Shown here: in pieces, positions 12,876-25,110 of the stretch
How the letters are laid out: each line of letters opens with the position of its first letter
Position numbering within the stretch: the first letter of the stretch is position 1
Source: Petrolisthes cinctipes
Lineage: Eukaryota > Arthropoda > Malacostraca > Decapoda > Porcellanidae
NCBI GenBank assembly: GCA_033782935.1
Contig: JAWQEG010001234.1
Location: forward strand, 1,558,501 to 1,622,500
Length of the DNA stretch: 64,000 nucleotides
Reading direction: 5' to 3'
The notes under the pieces: model-generated
Database searches by the model: none
What the model saw: the letters and a program-made list of their open reading frames with translations, nothing else
What the model was told of the DNA's origin: nothing
Translations under genes and position numbers: made by a program

Positions 12876-14240
12876 CTCTAACACGGAGCAGGCATGTACA
12901 GATCGCTTCCGTGACCCCAAAACGTCGAATTTTCGGGTGTTTTGGGCCTGAATTTGAGATATCGATTTTGGGCACCTAAAATATCGATTTTCAGCATGTT
13001 TTGGGACAGTATTTTGAAAATTCTATAACACGGAGTAGGCATGTACATATCGCTTCTGGGACCCCAAAATATCGAATTTTCGGGTGTTTGGAGCCTGAAT
13101 TTGAGATATAAACGGGTACAGAAGATGCATGGACATATCGACTTTGGACACATAAAATATCGATTTTTAGCATGCTTTGAGCCTATATTTTGAAAAATTT
13201 TTAGCACTGAGTAGGCATGTACAAATCGCTTCTGGGACCCAAAAATATCGAATTTTCGGGTGTTTTGAGGTTGAATTTGGGATATAAACGGGTGCAGAAG
13301 ATGCATACACATATTGACTTTGGGCAACTAAAATATCGATTTTCAGCATGTTTTGGGCCGGTATCTAAGTAGGCATGTACATATCGCTTCTGGGACCCCA
13401 AAATATCGAATTTTCGGGTGTTTCGAGCCTGTATTTGTGATATAAACGGGTACAGAAGATGCATGCTCATATCGACTTTGGACACTTAAAATATCGATTT
13501 TTAGCATGTTTTGAGCCAATATTTTGAAAACATTCTAGCACTGAGTAGGCATGTACAGATCGCTTCTGGGACCCAAAAATATCGAATTTTCGGGTGTTTG
13601 GAGCCTGAATTTGAGATATAAACGGGTACAGAAGATTCAATGCACATATCGACTTTGGACACTTAAAATATCGATTTTTAGCATGTTTTGAGCCAATATT
13701 TTGAAAACATTCTAGCACTGAGTAGGCATGTACAGATCGCTTCTGGTACCCAAAAATATCGAATTTTCGGGTGTTTGGAGCCTGAATTTGATAAATAAAC
13801 GGGTACAGAAGATGCATGCACATATCGACTTTTCGGCACCAAAAATATCGATTTTCTGTATGTTTATGGCCTGTATTTTGAAAATACTCTAACAAGGAGT
13901 AGGCATGTACAGATCGCTTCTGGGACCGAAAAATATCGAATATTCGGGTGTTTTGAGCATGAATTTGATATATCGACTTAGGGCACCTAAAATATCGATT
14001 TTCAGCATGTTTTGAGCCTATATTTTGAAAACATTCTAGCACTGAGTAGGCATGTACAGATCGCTTCTGGGACCCAAAAATATCGAGTTTTCGGGTGTTT
14101 TGAGGGTGAATTTGGGATATAAACGGGAGCAAAAGATGCATACACATATTGACTTTGGTCACCTAAAATATCGATTTTCAGCATGTTTTGGGCCTGTATT
14201 TTGAAAATACTGTAACACGGAGTAGGCAAGTACAGATCGC

Positions 14241-15811
14241 TTCTGGGACCCCAAATTATCGAACTTTCGGGTGTTTGGAGCCTGAATTTGAGGTATAAAC
14301 GGTTACAGATGATGCATCCGCAGATCGACTTTTGGGCACCTAAAAGATCGATTTTCAGTATGTTTTGGGCCTGTTTTTAGAAAATACTCTAACACGGAGT
14401 AGGCATGTACAAATCGTTTCAGCGACCCCAAAGTATCGAATTTTCGGGTGTTTTGGGCCTGAATTTGAGATATCGACTTTGGGCACCTAAAATATTGATT
14501 TTTAGCATGTTTTGGGTCTATATTTTGAAAATATTCAAGCACTGAGTAGGCATGTACAGATCGCTTATGGGACCCCAAAATATCGAATTTTCAGGTGTTT
14601 TGAACCTGAATTTGAGATATAAACGGGTACAGAAGATGCATGCACATATCGACTTTTGGGCACCTAAAATATCGATTTTGAGCATGTTTTGGGTCTGTAT
14701 CTTGAAAACATTCTAACTAGGAGTAGGCATGTACAAATCGCTTCTGGGACCCCAAAACTTCGAATTTTCGGGTGTTTTGGGCCTAAATTTAAAATATCGA
14801 CTTTGGGCACCTAAAATATCGATTTTTAGCATGTTTTGGGCCTATATTTTGTAAATATTCTAGCACTGAGTAGACATGTACAGATCGCTCCTGGGACCCC
14901 AAAATATCGAATTTTCGGGAGTTTTGAGACTGAATTTGAGATATAAACGGGTACAGAAGATGCATGCACATATCGACTTTGGACACTTAAAATAGCGATT
15001 TTTAGAATGTTTTGAGCCTATATTTTGAAAACATTCTATCCCCGAGTAGGCATGTAGAGATCGCTTCTAGGACCAAAAAATATCGAATTTTTTAGGTGTT
15101 TTGAACCTGAATTTGATATATAAACGGGTATAGAAGATGCATGCACATATCGACTTTGGACACTTAAATATCGATTTTTAGCATGTTTTGAGCCTATATT
15201 TTGAAAACATTCTAGCACTGAGTAGGCATGTACAGATAGCTTCTGGGACCCAAAAATATCGAATTTTCGGGTGTTTTGAGGTTGAATTTGGGATAAAAAC
15301 GGGTGCAGAAGATGCATACACATATTGACTTTGGGAACCTAAAATATTGATTTTCAGCATGTTTTGGGCCTGTATCTGAATAGGCATCTACAGATCGCCT
15401 TTGGGACCCCAAGATATCGAATATTTCTGGTGTTTGGAGCCTGAATTTGAGATATAAACGGGTACAGAAGATGCATGCACATATCGACTTTTGGGCACCT
15501 AAAATATCGATTTTCTGTATGTTTTGGCCCTGTATTTTGAAAATACTCTAACACGGAGTAGGCATGTACAGATCGGTTCTGGGACCCCAAAACTTCGAAT
15601 TTTCGGGTGTTTTGGGCCAGAATTTAAAATATTGACTTTGGGCACCTAAAATATCGATTTTTAGCATGTTTTGGGCCTATATTTTGAAAATATTCTAGCA
15701 CTGAGTAGGCATGTACAGATCGCTCCTGGGACCCCAAAATATCGAATTTTCGGGAGTTTTGAGCCTGAATTTGAGATATAAACGTGTACAGAAGATGCAT
15801 GCACATATCGA
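14241..15811. repeat. Monomer mosaic with an 835 bp step
   Basis: Ordinary full, dA and dB monomers. A stretch beginning near 14.74 kb recurs near 15.58 kb (offset about 835). Its markers are a dA monomer with AATTTAAAATAT before CGACTTT, the GATCGCTCCTGGG and TTCGGGAGTTTTGAG variants, and AAAATAGCGATTTTTAGAATG. The last of these also opens the 853 bp repeat that follows, so the two duplications overlap. Confidence 0.7.
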
Positions 15812-17517
15812 CTTTGAACACTTAAAATAGCGATTTTTAGAATGTTTTGAGCCTATATTTTGAAAACATTCTAGCACCGAGTAGGCATGTTCAGATCGCT
15901 TCTGAGACCAAAAAATATCGAATTTTTGGGTGTTTTGAGGTTGAATTTGGGATATAGACGGGTGCAAAAGATGCATACACAGATTGACTTTGGTCACCTA
16001 AAATATCGATTTTCAGCATGTTTTCGGCCTGTATTTTGAAAATACTGTAACACGGAGTAGGCAAGTACAGATCGCTTCTGGGACCCCCAAATATTGAATT
16101 TTCGGGTGTTTGGAGCCTGAATGTGAGATATAAACGGGTACAGAAGATGCATCCACATATCGACTTTTGGGAACCTAAAAGATCGACTTTAAGTATGTTT
16201 TGGGCCTGTTTATTGAAAATACTCTAACACGGAGTAGGCATGTACAGATCGCTTCAGGGACCCCCAAATATCATATTTTCGGGTGTTTTGGGATTGAATT
16301 TGATATATCGACTTTGGGCACCTAAAATATCGATTTTTAGCATGTTTTTGGCCTTTATTTTGAAAATATTCTAGCACTGAGTAGGCATGTACAGATCGCT
16401 TCTGGGATCCCAAAATATCGAATTTTCGGGTGTTCTGAGCCTGAATTTACGATATATACGGGTGCAGAAGATGCATGCACATATTGACTTTTGGGCACCT
16501 AAAATATCGATTTTCAGCATGTTTTGGGTCTGTATCTTGAAAACATTCTAACTAAGAGTAGGCATGTACAGATCGCTTCTGGGACCCAAAAATAACGAAT
16601 TTTCGGGTGTTTTGAGCCTGAATTTGAGATATAAACGGGTACAGATGATGCATGCACATATCGACTTTGAACACTTAAAATAGCGATTTTTAGAATGTTT
16701 TGAGCCTATATTTTGAAAACATTCTAGCACCGAGTAGGCATGTTCAGATCGCTTCTGAGACCAAAAAATATCGAATTTTTGGGTGTTTTGAGGTTGAATT
16801 TGGGATATAGACGGGTGCAAAAGATGCATACACAGATTGACTTTGGTCACCTAAAATATCGATTTTCAGCATGTTTTCGGCCTGTATTTTGAAAATACTG
16901 TAACACGGAGTAGGCAAGTACAGATCGCTTCTGGGACCCCCAAATATTGAATTTTCGGGTGTTTGGAGCCTGAATGTGAGATATAAACGGGTACAGAAGA
17001 TGCATCCACATATCGACTTTTGGGAACCTAAAAGATCGACTTTAAGTATGTTTTGGGCCTGTTTATTGAAAATACTCTAACACGGAGTAGGCATGTACAG
17101 ATCGCTTCAGGGACCCCCAAATATCATATTTTCGGGTGTTTTGGGATTGAATTTGATATATCGACTTTGGGCACCTAAAATATCGATTTTTAGCATGTTT
17201 TTGGCCTTAATTTTGAAAATATTCTAGCACTGAGTAGGCATGTACAGATCGCTTCTGGGATCCCAAAATATCGAATTTTCGGGTGTTCTGAGCCTGAATT
17301 TACGATATATACGGGTGCAGAAGATGCATGCACATATTGACTTTTGGGCACCTAAAATATCGATTTTCAGCATGTTTTGGGTCTGTATCTTGAAAACATT
17401 CTAACTAAGAGTAGGCATGTACAGATCGCTTCTGGGACCCAAAAATAACGAATTTTCGGGTGTTTTGAGCCTGAATTTGAGATATAAACGGGTACAGATG
17501 ATGCATGCACATATCGA
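15812..17517 (+). repeat. 853 bp higher-order repeat, two tandem copies
   Basis: Copies at about 15,812-16,664 and 16,665-17,517 are almost identical by eye; one difference I noticed is GGCCTTTATTTTG against GGCCTTAATTTTG. Shared private variants include ACTTTGAACAC, AAAATAGCGATTTTTAGAATG, TCAGATCGCTTCTGAGACC, GGGACCCCCAAATATTG, GACTTTAAGTATG and AAAAATAACG. The unit contains five monomers, one of them dA. A diverged third copy lies at about 18.83-19.70 kb (offset about 2,171 from the second copy). Confidence 0.85.
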
Positions 17518-18394
17518 CTATGGACACTTAAAATATCGATTTTTAGCATGTTTTGAGCCTATATTTTGAAAAATTCTAGCACTGAGTAGGCATGTACAGA
17601 TCGCTTCTGGGACCCAAAAATATCGAATTTTCGGGTGTTTTGAGGTTGAATTTGGGATATAAACGGGTGCAGAAGATGCATACACTTATTGACTTTAGGC
17701 ACCTAAAATATCGATTTTCAGCATGTTTTGGGCCTGTATCTGAGTAGGCATATATAAATCGCTTCTGGGACCCCAAAATTTCGAATTTTTGGGTGTTTGG
17801 AGCCTGAATTTGAGATATAAACGGGTACAGAAGATGCATGCATATATCGACTTTTGGGCACCTAAAATATCGATTTTCTGTATGTTTTGGGCCTGTATTT
17901 TGAAAATACTCTAACACGGAGTAGGCATGTACAGATCGCTTCTGGGAACCCAAAATATCAAATTTTCGGGTGTTTTGGCCCTGAATTTGAGATATCGACT
18001 ATGGGCACCTAAAATATCGATTTTTAGCATGTTTTGGGCCTATATTTTGAAAATATTCTAGCACTGAGTAGGCATGTACAGATTGCTTCGGGGACCCCAA
18101 AATATCGAAATTTCGGGTGTTTTGAGCCTGAATTTGAGATATAAACGGGTACATAAGATGCATGCACATATCGAGTTTAGGCACCTAAAATATCGATTTT
18201 CAGCACGTTTTGGGCCTGTATCTGAGTAGGCATATAGAGATCATTTCTGGGACCCAAAAATATCGAATTTTCGGGTGTTTTGAGGTTGAATTTGGGATAT
18301 AAACGGGTGCAGAAGATGTATGCACATATCGACTTTTGGGCACCTAAAATATCGATTTTCAGCATGTTTTGGGCCTGTATCTGATTAGGCATGT
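17518..18394. repeat. Monomers leading up to the first TTAGG island
   Basis: Full, dA and dB monomers without a clear higher-order period. The last one before the island is a dB monomer (CTGTATCTGATTAGGC), the same class that precedes every other island in the window. Confidence 0.75.
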
Positions 18395-18449
18395 AGGTTA
18401 GGTTAGGTTAGGTTAGGTTAGGTTAGGTTAGGTTAGGTTAGGTTAGGTT
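18395..18449 (+). repeat. Interstitial telomeric repeat, (AGGTT)11 = TTAGG
   Basis: Eleven perfect copies of the pentamer replace the bases ACAGATCGCTT of the monomer: left flank GGCATGT, right flank CTGGGACCCC. The G-rich strand is the plus strand. TTAGG is the telomere repeat of most insects and many other arthropods (established knowledge). The monomer carrying the island has the variant CGAATTATCAGG just downstream, where the usual form is CGAATTTTCGGG. Confidence 0.97.
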
Positions 18450-19760
18450 CTGGGACCCCAAAATATCGAATTATCAGGTGTTTGGAACCTGAATTTGAGA
18501 TATAAACGGGTACAGAAGATGCATGCACATATCGACTTTTGGGTACCTAAAAGATCGATTTTCAGTATGTTTTGGGCCTGTATTTTGAAAATACTCTAAC
18601 ACAGATTAGGCATGTACAGTTCACATCTGGGACCCCAAAATATCGAATTTTCGGGTGTTTGGGCCTGAATTTGAGATATCGACTTTGGGCACCTAAAATA
18701 TCGATTTTTAGCATGTTTTAGGCCAATATTTTGAAAAAATTCTAGCACTAATTTGGCCCAAAATATCGAATTTTCGGGTGTTTTGGGCCTGAATTTGAGG
18801 AATAAACGGGTACAGAAGATGCATGCACATATCGACTTTGGACATTTAAAATATCGATTTTTAGAATGTTTTGAGCCTATACTTTGAAAACATTCTAGCA
18901 CTGAGTAGGCATGTACAGATCGCTTCTGGGACCCAAAAATATCGAATTTTCGGGTGTTTTGAGGTTGAATTTGGGATATAAACGGGTGCAGAAGATACAT
19001 ACACATATTGACTTTGATCACCTAAAATATCGATTTTCAGCATGTTTTGGGCCTGTATTTTGAAAATACTGTAACACGGACTAAGCAAGTACAGATCGCT
19101 TCTGGGACTTCCAAATATTGAATTTTCGGGTGTTTGGAGCCTGAATTTGATATATAAACGGGTACAGAAGATGCATCCACATATCGACTTTTGGGCACCT
19201 AAAAGATCGATTTTCAGTATGTTTTGGGCCTGTTTATTGAAAATACTCTAACACGGAGTAGGCATGTACAGATCGCTTCAGGGACCCCCAAATATCATAT
19301 TTTCGGGTGTTTTGGGCCTGAATTTGATATATCGACTTTGGGCACCTAAAATATCGATTTTTTAACATGTTTTGGGCCTATATTTTGAAAATATTCTAGC
19401 ACTGAGTAGGCATGTACAGATCTCTTCTGGGACCCCAAAATATCGAATTTTCGGGTGTTCTGAGCCTGAATTTGAGATATAAACGGGTGCAGAAAATGCA
19501 TGCACATATCGACTTTTGGGCACCTAAAATATCGATTTTGAGCATGTTTTGGGTCTGTATCTTGAAAACATTCTAACTAGGAGTAGGCATGTACAGATCG
19601 CTTCTGGGACCCCAAAATATCGAATTTTCGGGCGTTTTAAGCCTGAATTTGAGATATAAACGGGTACAGATGATGCATGCACATATCGACTATGGACACT
19701 TAAAATATCGATTTTTAGCATGTTTTGAGCCTATATTTTGAAAAATTCTAGCACTGAGTA
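18450..19760. repeat. Monomers after island 1, diverged relative of the 853 bp unit
   Basis: The stretch at about 18.83-19.70 kb matches the 853 bp repeat of 15.8-17.5 kb in the order of its markers (AAGTACAG after a CTGTAACACGG end, CAAATATTGAATTTTCGG, GGGACCCCCAAATATCATA, AATTTGATATATCG). It has many more differences than those two copies have between them. It is preceded by a dC monomer with a junction at 18,757. Confidence 0.72.
18741..18775 (+). repeat. dC deletion junction (23 bp lost)
   Basis: TCTAGCACTAATTTGGCCCAAAATATCG is seen where other monomers have AGGC, then ATGTACAGATCGCTTC, TGGGACC and CCAAAATATCG. The 23 bp from ATGTACAG to GGGACC are missing. The same junction, with ATTAGGCCCAATATATCG, occurs at 59,501 and 63,455. 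Confidence 0.85.
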
Positions 19761-20800
19761 GGCATGTACAGATCGCTTCGGGGACCCCAAAATATCGAAT
19801 TTTCGGGTGTTTTGGGCCTGAATTTGTGATATCGACTTTGGGCACCTAAAATATCGATTTTTAGCATGCTTCGGGCCTATATTTTGAAAATATTCTAGCA
19901 CTGAGTAGGCATGTACAGATCGCTTCGGGGACCCCAAAATATCGAATTTTCGGGTGTTTTGAGCCTGAATTTGAGATATACACGGGTACAGAAAATGCAT
20001 GCACATATTTAGTTTGGGCATCTAAAATATCGATTTTCAGCATGTTTTGGACCTGTATTTTGAAAATACTCTAACACGAAGTAGGCATGTACAGATCGCT
20101 TCTGGGACCCCCAAATATCAAATTTTCGGGTGTTTTGGGTCTGAATTTGAGATATCGACTTTGGGCACCTAAAATATCGATTTTTAGCATGTTTTGGGCC
20201 TATATTTTGAAATAATTCTAGCACTAAGTAGGCATGTACAGATCACTTCTAGGACCCCAAAATATCGAATTTTCGGGTGTTTTGAGCCTGAATTTGAGAT
20301 ATAAACGGGTACAGAAGATGAATGAACATAGGCTATCGACTTTAGACACTTAACATATCGATTTTTTGCATGTTTTGAGCCTGTATATTGAAAATACTTT
20401 AACATGGAGTAGGCAGGTTCAGATCGCTTCTTGGACCCCAAAATATCGAATTTTCGGGTGTTTTGGGCCTGAATTTGAGATATCGAATTTGGGCACCTAA
20501 AATATCGATTTTTCGCATGTTTTGAGCCTGTATATTAAAAAACATTCTAGCACTGAGTAGGCATGTACAGATCGCTTCTGGGACCCAAAATTATCGAAAT
20601 TTAGGGTGTTTTGAGGTTGAATTTGGGATATAAACGGGTGCAGAAGATGCATACACATATTGACTTTGGTCACCTAAAATATCGATTTTCAGCATGTTTT
20701 GGGCCTGTATTTTGAAAATACTCTAACACGGAGTAGGCATGTACAGATCGCTTCTGGGACCCCAAAATATCGAATTTTCTGGTGTTTTAGGCCTGAATTT
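19761..20800 (+). repeat. Block shared with 42 kb and 47 kb (offset 22,225)
   Basis: This run of about six monomers resembles 41.99-42.95 kb and its duplicate at 47.0-48.0 kb. Shared marks are GCTTCGGGGACCCC, ATATACACGGGTACAGAAAATG, a dA monomer with CAAATTTTCGGGTG, TTTAGACACTTAACATATCG and AACATGGAGTAGGCAGG. The ATACACGGG landmark is at about 19,981 and 42,206. The copy here has its own changes, such as a five-base insertion giving ACATAGGCTATCGAC near 20,330. It is a dispersed, older relative within the same array. Confidence 0.78.
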
Positions 20801-20876
20801 GAGATATCGACTTTGGGCACCTAAAATATCGATTTTTAGCATGTTTTGGCCTACATTGTGAAAATATTCTAGCACT

Positions 20877-21330
20877 AAGTAGGCATGTACAGATCACTTC
20901 TGGGACCCCAAAATATCAAATTTTCGGGTGTTTTGAGCCTGAATTTGAGATATAAACGGGTACAGAAGATGCATGCCCATATCGACTTTGGACACTTAAA
21001 ATATCGATTTTTAGCATGTTTTGAGCCTATATTTTGAAAACATTCTTGCACTGAGTAGGCATGTACAGATCGCTTTTGGTACCAAAAATATCGAATGTTC
21101 GGGTGTTTTGAGGTTAAATTTGGGATATAAACGGGTGCAGAAGATTCATACACATATTGACTTTGGTCACCTAAAATATCGATTTCAGCATGTTTTGGGC
21201 CTGTATCTGAGTAGGCATGTACAGATCGCTTCTGGGACGCAAAAATATCGAATTTTCGGGTATTTTGAGGTTGAATTTGAGATATAAACGAGTGGAGAAG
21301 ATGCATACACATATTGATTTTGGACACCTA
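20877..21330 (+). repeat. Block shared with 33.69-34.02 kb (offset 12,818)
   Basis: Markers in order are GATCACTTCTGGGACC, CAAAATATCAAATTTTCGG, ATGCATGCCCATATCG, ACATTCTTGCACTGAG, the GGTACC palindrome, CGAATGTTCGGG and GAGGTTAAATTTGGG. The same order returns at 33,693 and in part at 24.85-25.1 kb. It shows long-range exchange or an old large duplication. Confidence 0.78.
21074..21087. repeat. 14 bp perfect palindrome TTTTGGTACCAAAA
   Basis: The usual CTTCTGGGACCCAAAAAT is changed to CTTTTGGTACCAAAAAT, which makes a perfect 14 bp inverted repeat. Identical copies are at 24,929-24,942 and 33,892-33,905. It is a private marker of one monomer lineage; I have no evidence that it binds a protein. 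Confidence 0.85.
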
Positions 21331-23040
21331 AAATATCGATTTTCAACATGTTTTGGGACTGTATCTTGAAAACATTTTAACTAGGAGTAGGCATGTACAG
21401 ATCGCTTCTAGGACCCAAAAATACCGAATTTTCGGGTGTTTTCAGCCTGAATTTGAGATATAAACGGGTACAGATGATGCATGCACATATCGCCTTTGGA
21501 CACTTAAAATATCGATTTTTAGCATGTTTTGAGCCTATATTTTGAAAAAATTCTTGCACTGAGTAGGCATGTACAGATCGCTTCAGGGGTCCCCAAAATA
21601 TCGAATTTTCGGGTGTTTTGAGGTTGAATTTTAGATATAAACGGGTGCAGAAGATGCATACCAATATTGACTTTGGGCACCTAAAATATCGATTTTTAGC
21701 ATGTTTTGTGCCTGAATCTGAGTAGGCATGTACAAATCGCTTCTGGGACCCCAAAATATCGAATTTTCGGGTGTTTGGAGCCTGAATTTGAGATATAAAC
21801 AGGTACTGAAGATTCATGTACATATCGACTTTTGGGCACCTAAAATATCGATTTTGAGCATGTTTTGGGTCTGTATCTTGAAAACATTCTAACTAGGAAT
21901 AGGCATGTACAGATCGCTTCTGGGACCCAATAATATTGAATTTTCGGGTGTTTTGAGCCTGAATTTGAGATATAAACAGGTACTGAAGATGCATACACAT
22001 ATCGACTTTTGGGCACCTAAAATATCGATTTTCAGCATATTTTGGGCCTGTATCTGAGTAGGCATGTACAGATCACTTCTGGGACCCCAAAATATCGAAT
22101 TTTCGGGTGTTTTGAGCCTGAATTTGAGATAAAAACGGGTATAGAAGATGCATACACATATTGACTTTAGTCACCTAAAATATCGATTTTCAGCATGTTT
22201 TGGGCCTGTATTTTGAAAATACTCTAACACGGAGTAGGCAAGTACAGATCGCTTCTGGGACCCCAAAATATCGAATTATCAGGTGTTTGGAGCCTGAATT
22301 TGAGATATAAATGGGTACAGAAGATGCATCCACATATCGACTTTTGGGCACCTAAAAGATCGATTTTCAGTATGGTTTGGGCCTGTATATTGAAAATACT
22401 CTAACACTGAGTAGGCATGTACAGATTGCTTCTGGGACCCCAAAATATCGAATTTTCGGGTGTTTTGGGCCTGAATTTGAGATATCGACTTTGGGCACCT
22501 AAAATTTCGATTTTGGGCATGTTTTGGGTCTTTATCTTGAAAACATTCTAACTAGGAGTAGGCATGTACAGATCGCTTCTAGAACCCAAAAATACCGAAT
22601 TTTCGGGTGTTTTGAGCCTGAATTTGAGATATAAACGGGTGGAGAAGATGCATACACATATTGACTTTGGGCACCTAAAATATCGATTTTCAGCATGTTT
22701 TGGGCCTGTATCTGAGTAGGCATGTACAGATTGCTTCTGGGACCTCAATATATCGAATTTTCGGGTGTTTTGGGCCTGATTTTGAGATATCGACTTTGGG
22801 CACCTAAAATATCGATTTTGAACATGTTTTGAGTCTGTATCTTGAAAACATTCTAGCACTGAGTGGGCATGTTCAGATCGCTTCTGGGACCCAGAAATAT
22901 CGAATTTTCGGGTGTTTTGAGCCTGAATTTGAGATATAAACGGGTACATAAGATGCATGCACATATCGACTTTGGACACTTAAAATATCGATTTTTAGCA
23001 TGTTGTAAGCCTATATTTTAAAAAATTCTAGCACTAAGTT
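21331..23040. repeat. Monomer mosaic related to 35.3-36.7 kb
   Basis: Full, dA, dB and dAB monomers. Several have close relatives in the 2,165 bp higher-order repeat at offset about 13.84 kb, including the GGGTCTTTATCTTGAAAAC and CTAGAACCCAAAAATACCG monomers near 22.5 kb (near 36.37 kb there). One monomer at 22,272 carries the island-associated variant CGAATTATCAGG but has no TTAGG island. Confidence 0.72.
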
Positions 23041-24330
23041 GGCATGTACAGATCGCTTCTGGGACCCAAAAATATCGAATTTTCGGGTATTTTGAGGTTA
23101 AATTTGAGATATAAACGAGTGGGGAAGATGCATACACATATTGATTTTGAAAACCTAAAATATCGATTTTCAACATGTTTTGGGTCTGTATCTTGAAAAC
23201 ATTCTAACTAGGAGTAGGCATGTACAGATCGCTTCAGGGGTCCCCAAAATATCGAATTTTCGGGTGTTTTGAGGTTGAATTTGAGATATAAACGGGTGCA
23301 GAAGATGCATACCAATATTGAATTTGGGCACCTAAAATATCGATTTTTAGCATGTTTTGGGCCTGAATCTGAGTAGGCATGTACAAATCGCTTCTGTGAC
23401 TCCAAAATATTGAATTTTCGGGTGTTTGGAGCCTGAATTTGAGATATAAACAGGTTCTGAAGATTCATGCACATATCGACTTTTGGGCACCTAAAATATC
23501 GATTTTGAGCATGTTTCCGGTCTGTATCTTGAAAACATTCTAACTTGGAGTAGGCATGTACAGATCGCTTCTGGGACCCAAAAATATCGAATTTTCGGGT
23601 ATTTTGAGGTTAAATTTGAGATATAAACGAGTGGGGAAGATGCATACACATATTGATTTTGGACACCTAAAATATCGATTTTCAACATGTTTTGGGTCTG
23701 TATCTTGAAAACATTCTAACTAGGAGTAGGCATGTACAGATCGCTTCAGGGGTCCCCAAAATATCGAATTTTCGGGTGTTTTGAGGTTGAATTTGAGATA
23801 TAAACGGGTGCAGAAGATGCATACCAATATTGAATTTGGGCACCTAAAATATCGATTTTTAGCATGTTTTGGGCCTGAATCTGAGTAGGCATGTACAAAT
23901 CGCTTCTGTGACCCCAAAATATCGAATTTTCGGGTGTTTGGAGCCTGAATTTGAGATATAGACAGGTACTGAAGATTCATGCACATATCGACTTTTGGGC
24001 ACCTAAAATATCGATTTTGAGCATGTTTTGGGTCTGTATCTTGAAAACATTCTAACTAGGAGTAGGCATGTACAGATCGCTTTAGGGGTCCCCAAAATAT
24101 CGAATTTTCGGGTGTTTTGAGGTTGAATTTGAGATATAAACGGGTGCAGAAGATGCATAACAATATTGAATTTGGGCACCTAAAATATCGATTTTTAGCA
24201 TGTTTTGGGCCTGAATCTGAGTAGGCATGTACAAATCGCTTCTGTGACCCCAAAATATCGAATTTTCGGGTGTTTGGAGCCTGAAATTGAGATATAAACA
24301 GGTACTGAAGATTCATGCACATATCGACTT
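23041..24330 (+). repeat. 512 bp trimer (177+158+177), two copies plus a partial third
   Basis: Copies run at 23,041-23,552 and 23,553-24,064. The third starts at about 24,065 but lacks the first monomer of the unit (the GCTT..AGGGGTCC landmark steps are 512 then 336 bp). Shared markers are GGGTATTTTGAGGTTAAATTTG, AACGAGTGGGGAAG, CAGGGGTCCCC, ATGCATACCAATATTG, GTACAAATCGCTTCTGTGAC and ACAGGTACTGAAGATTC. The same unit is embedded in the 2,165 bp and 1,182 bp repeats at 36.7, 38.9 and 40.1 kb. Confidence 0.88.
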
Positions 24331-25110
24331 TTGGGCACCTAAAAGATCGATTTGCAGTATGTTTTGGGCCTGTATATTGAGTAGGCATCTACAGATCGCT
24401 TCTGGGAACCCAAAATATCGAATTTTCGGGTGTTTTGAGCCTGAATTTGAGATATAAACGGTTACAGAAAATGCATGCACATATTGACTTTGGGCACCTA
24501 AAATATCGATTTTCAGCATGTTTTGGGCCTGTATTTTGAAAATACTCTAACACGGAGTAGGCATGTACAAATCGCTTCTGGGACCCAAAAATATCGAATT
24601 TTCGAGTGTTTTGAGCCTGAATTTGAGATATAAACAGGTACTGAAGATGCATTCACATATCGACTTTTGGGCACCTAAAATATCGATTTTGAACATGTTT
24701 TGGGTCTGTATCTTGAAAACATTCTAACTAGGAGTAGGCATGTACAGATCGCTTCTAGGACCCAAAAATACCGAATTTTCGGGTGTTTTGAGCCTGAATT
24801 TGAAATATAAACGGGTACAGAAGATGCATGCACATATCGACTTTGGACACTTAAAATATTGATTTTTAGCATGTTTTGAGCCTAAATTTTGAAAAAATTC
24901 TTGCACTGAGTAGGCATGTACAGATCGCTTTTGGTACCAAAAATATCGAATGTTCGGGTGTTTTGAGGTTAAATTTGGGATATAAACGGGTGCAGAAGAT
25001 GCATACACATTTGACTTTGGTCTCCTAAAATATCGATTTCAGCATGTTTTGAGCCTGTATCTGAGTAGGCATGTACAGATCTCTTCTGGGACCCAAAAAT
25101 ATCGAATTTT
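24331..25110. repeat. Monomer mosaic between the trimer and the long HOR
   Basis: Ordinary full and shortened monomers. Part (24.85-25.1 kb) repeats the block of 20.98-21.3 kb, including the GGTACC palindrome at 24,929. Another part (24.3-24.7 kb) matches 37.35-37.8 kb, with ATATTGAGTAGGCAT, GGGAACCCAAAATATC and CGAATTTTCGAGTG. Confidence 0.72.

Larger units (their letters stand above)
8451..14240. repeat. Interleaved duplicate blocks, offsets 2,716, 3,709 and 3,370 bp
   Basis: Three stretches of the first half recur in the same order in the second half. 8,451-9,090 returns at 11,167-11,806 (offset 2,716; markers TGGGCATGCACAG, CTTAAGGAAACC and the (TA)n variant). About 9,262-9,700 returns at 12,971-13,409 (offset 3,709; markers GGGACAGTATTTTG, AAATTCTATAAC and ATGGACATATCG). 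About 10,090-10,863 returns at 13,460-14,233 (offset 3,370; markers GAGCCAATATTTTG, TGATAAATAAACGGG and AACAAGGAG). The change from 3,709 to 3,370 means 339 bp, about two monomers, was lost between the second and third stretches in the right copy. This fits one duplication of several kilobases followed by local gains and losses. Confidence 0.8.

Noticed and set aside
18395..18449. True chromosome end (terminal telomere)
   Set aside because: The TTAGG run is only 55 bp and satellite continues in the same orientation on both sides. It is an interstitial block.
20320..20345. Five-base insertion ACATAGGCTATCGAC as a partial TTAGG insertion
   Set aside because: The inserted GGCTA does not match the pentamer and is not repeated. 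It is better read as a small private indel.
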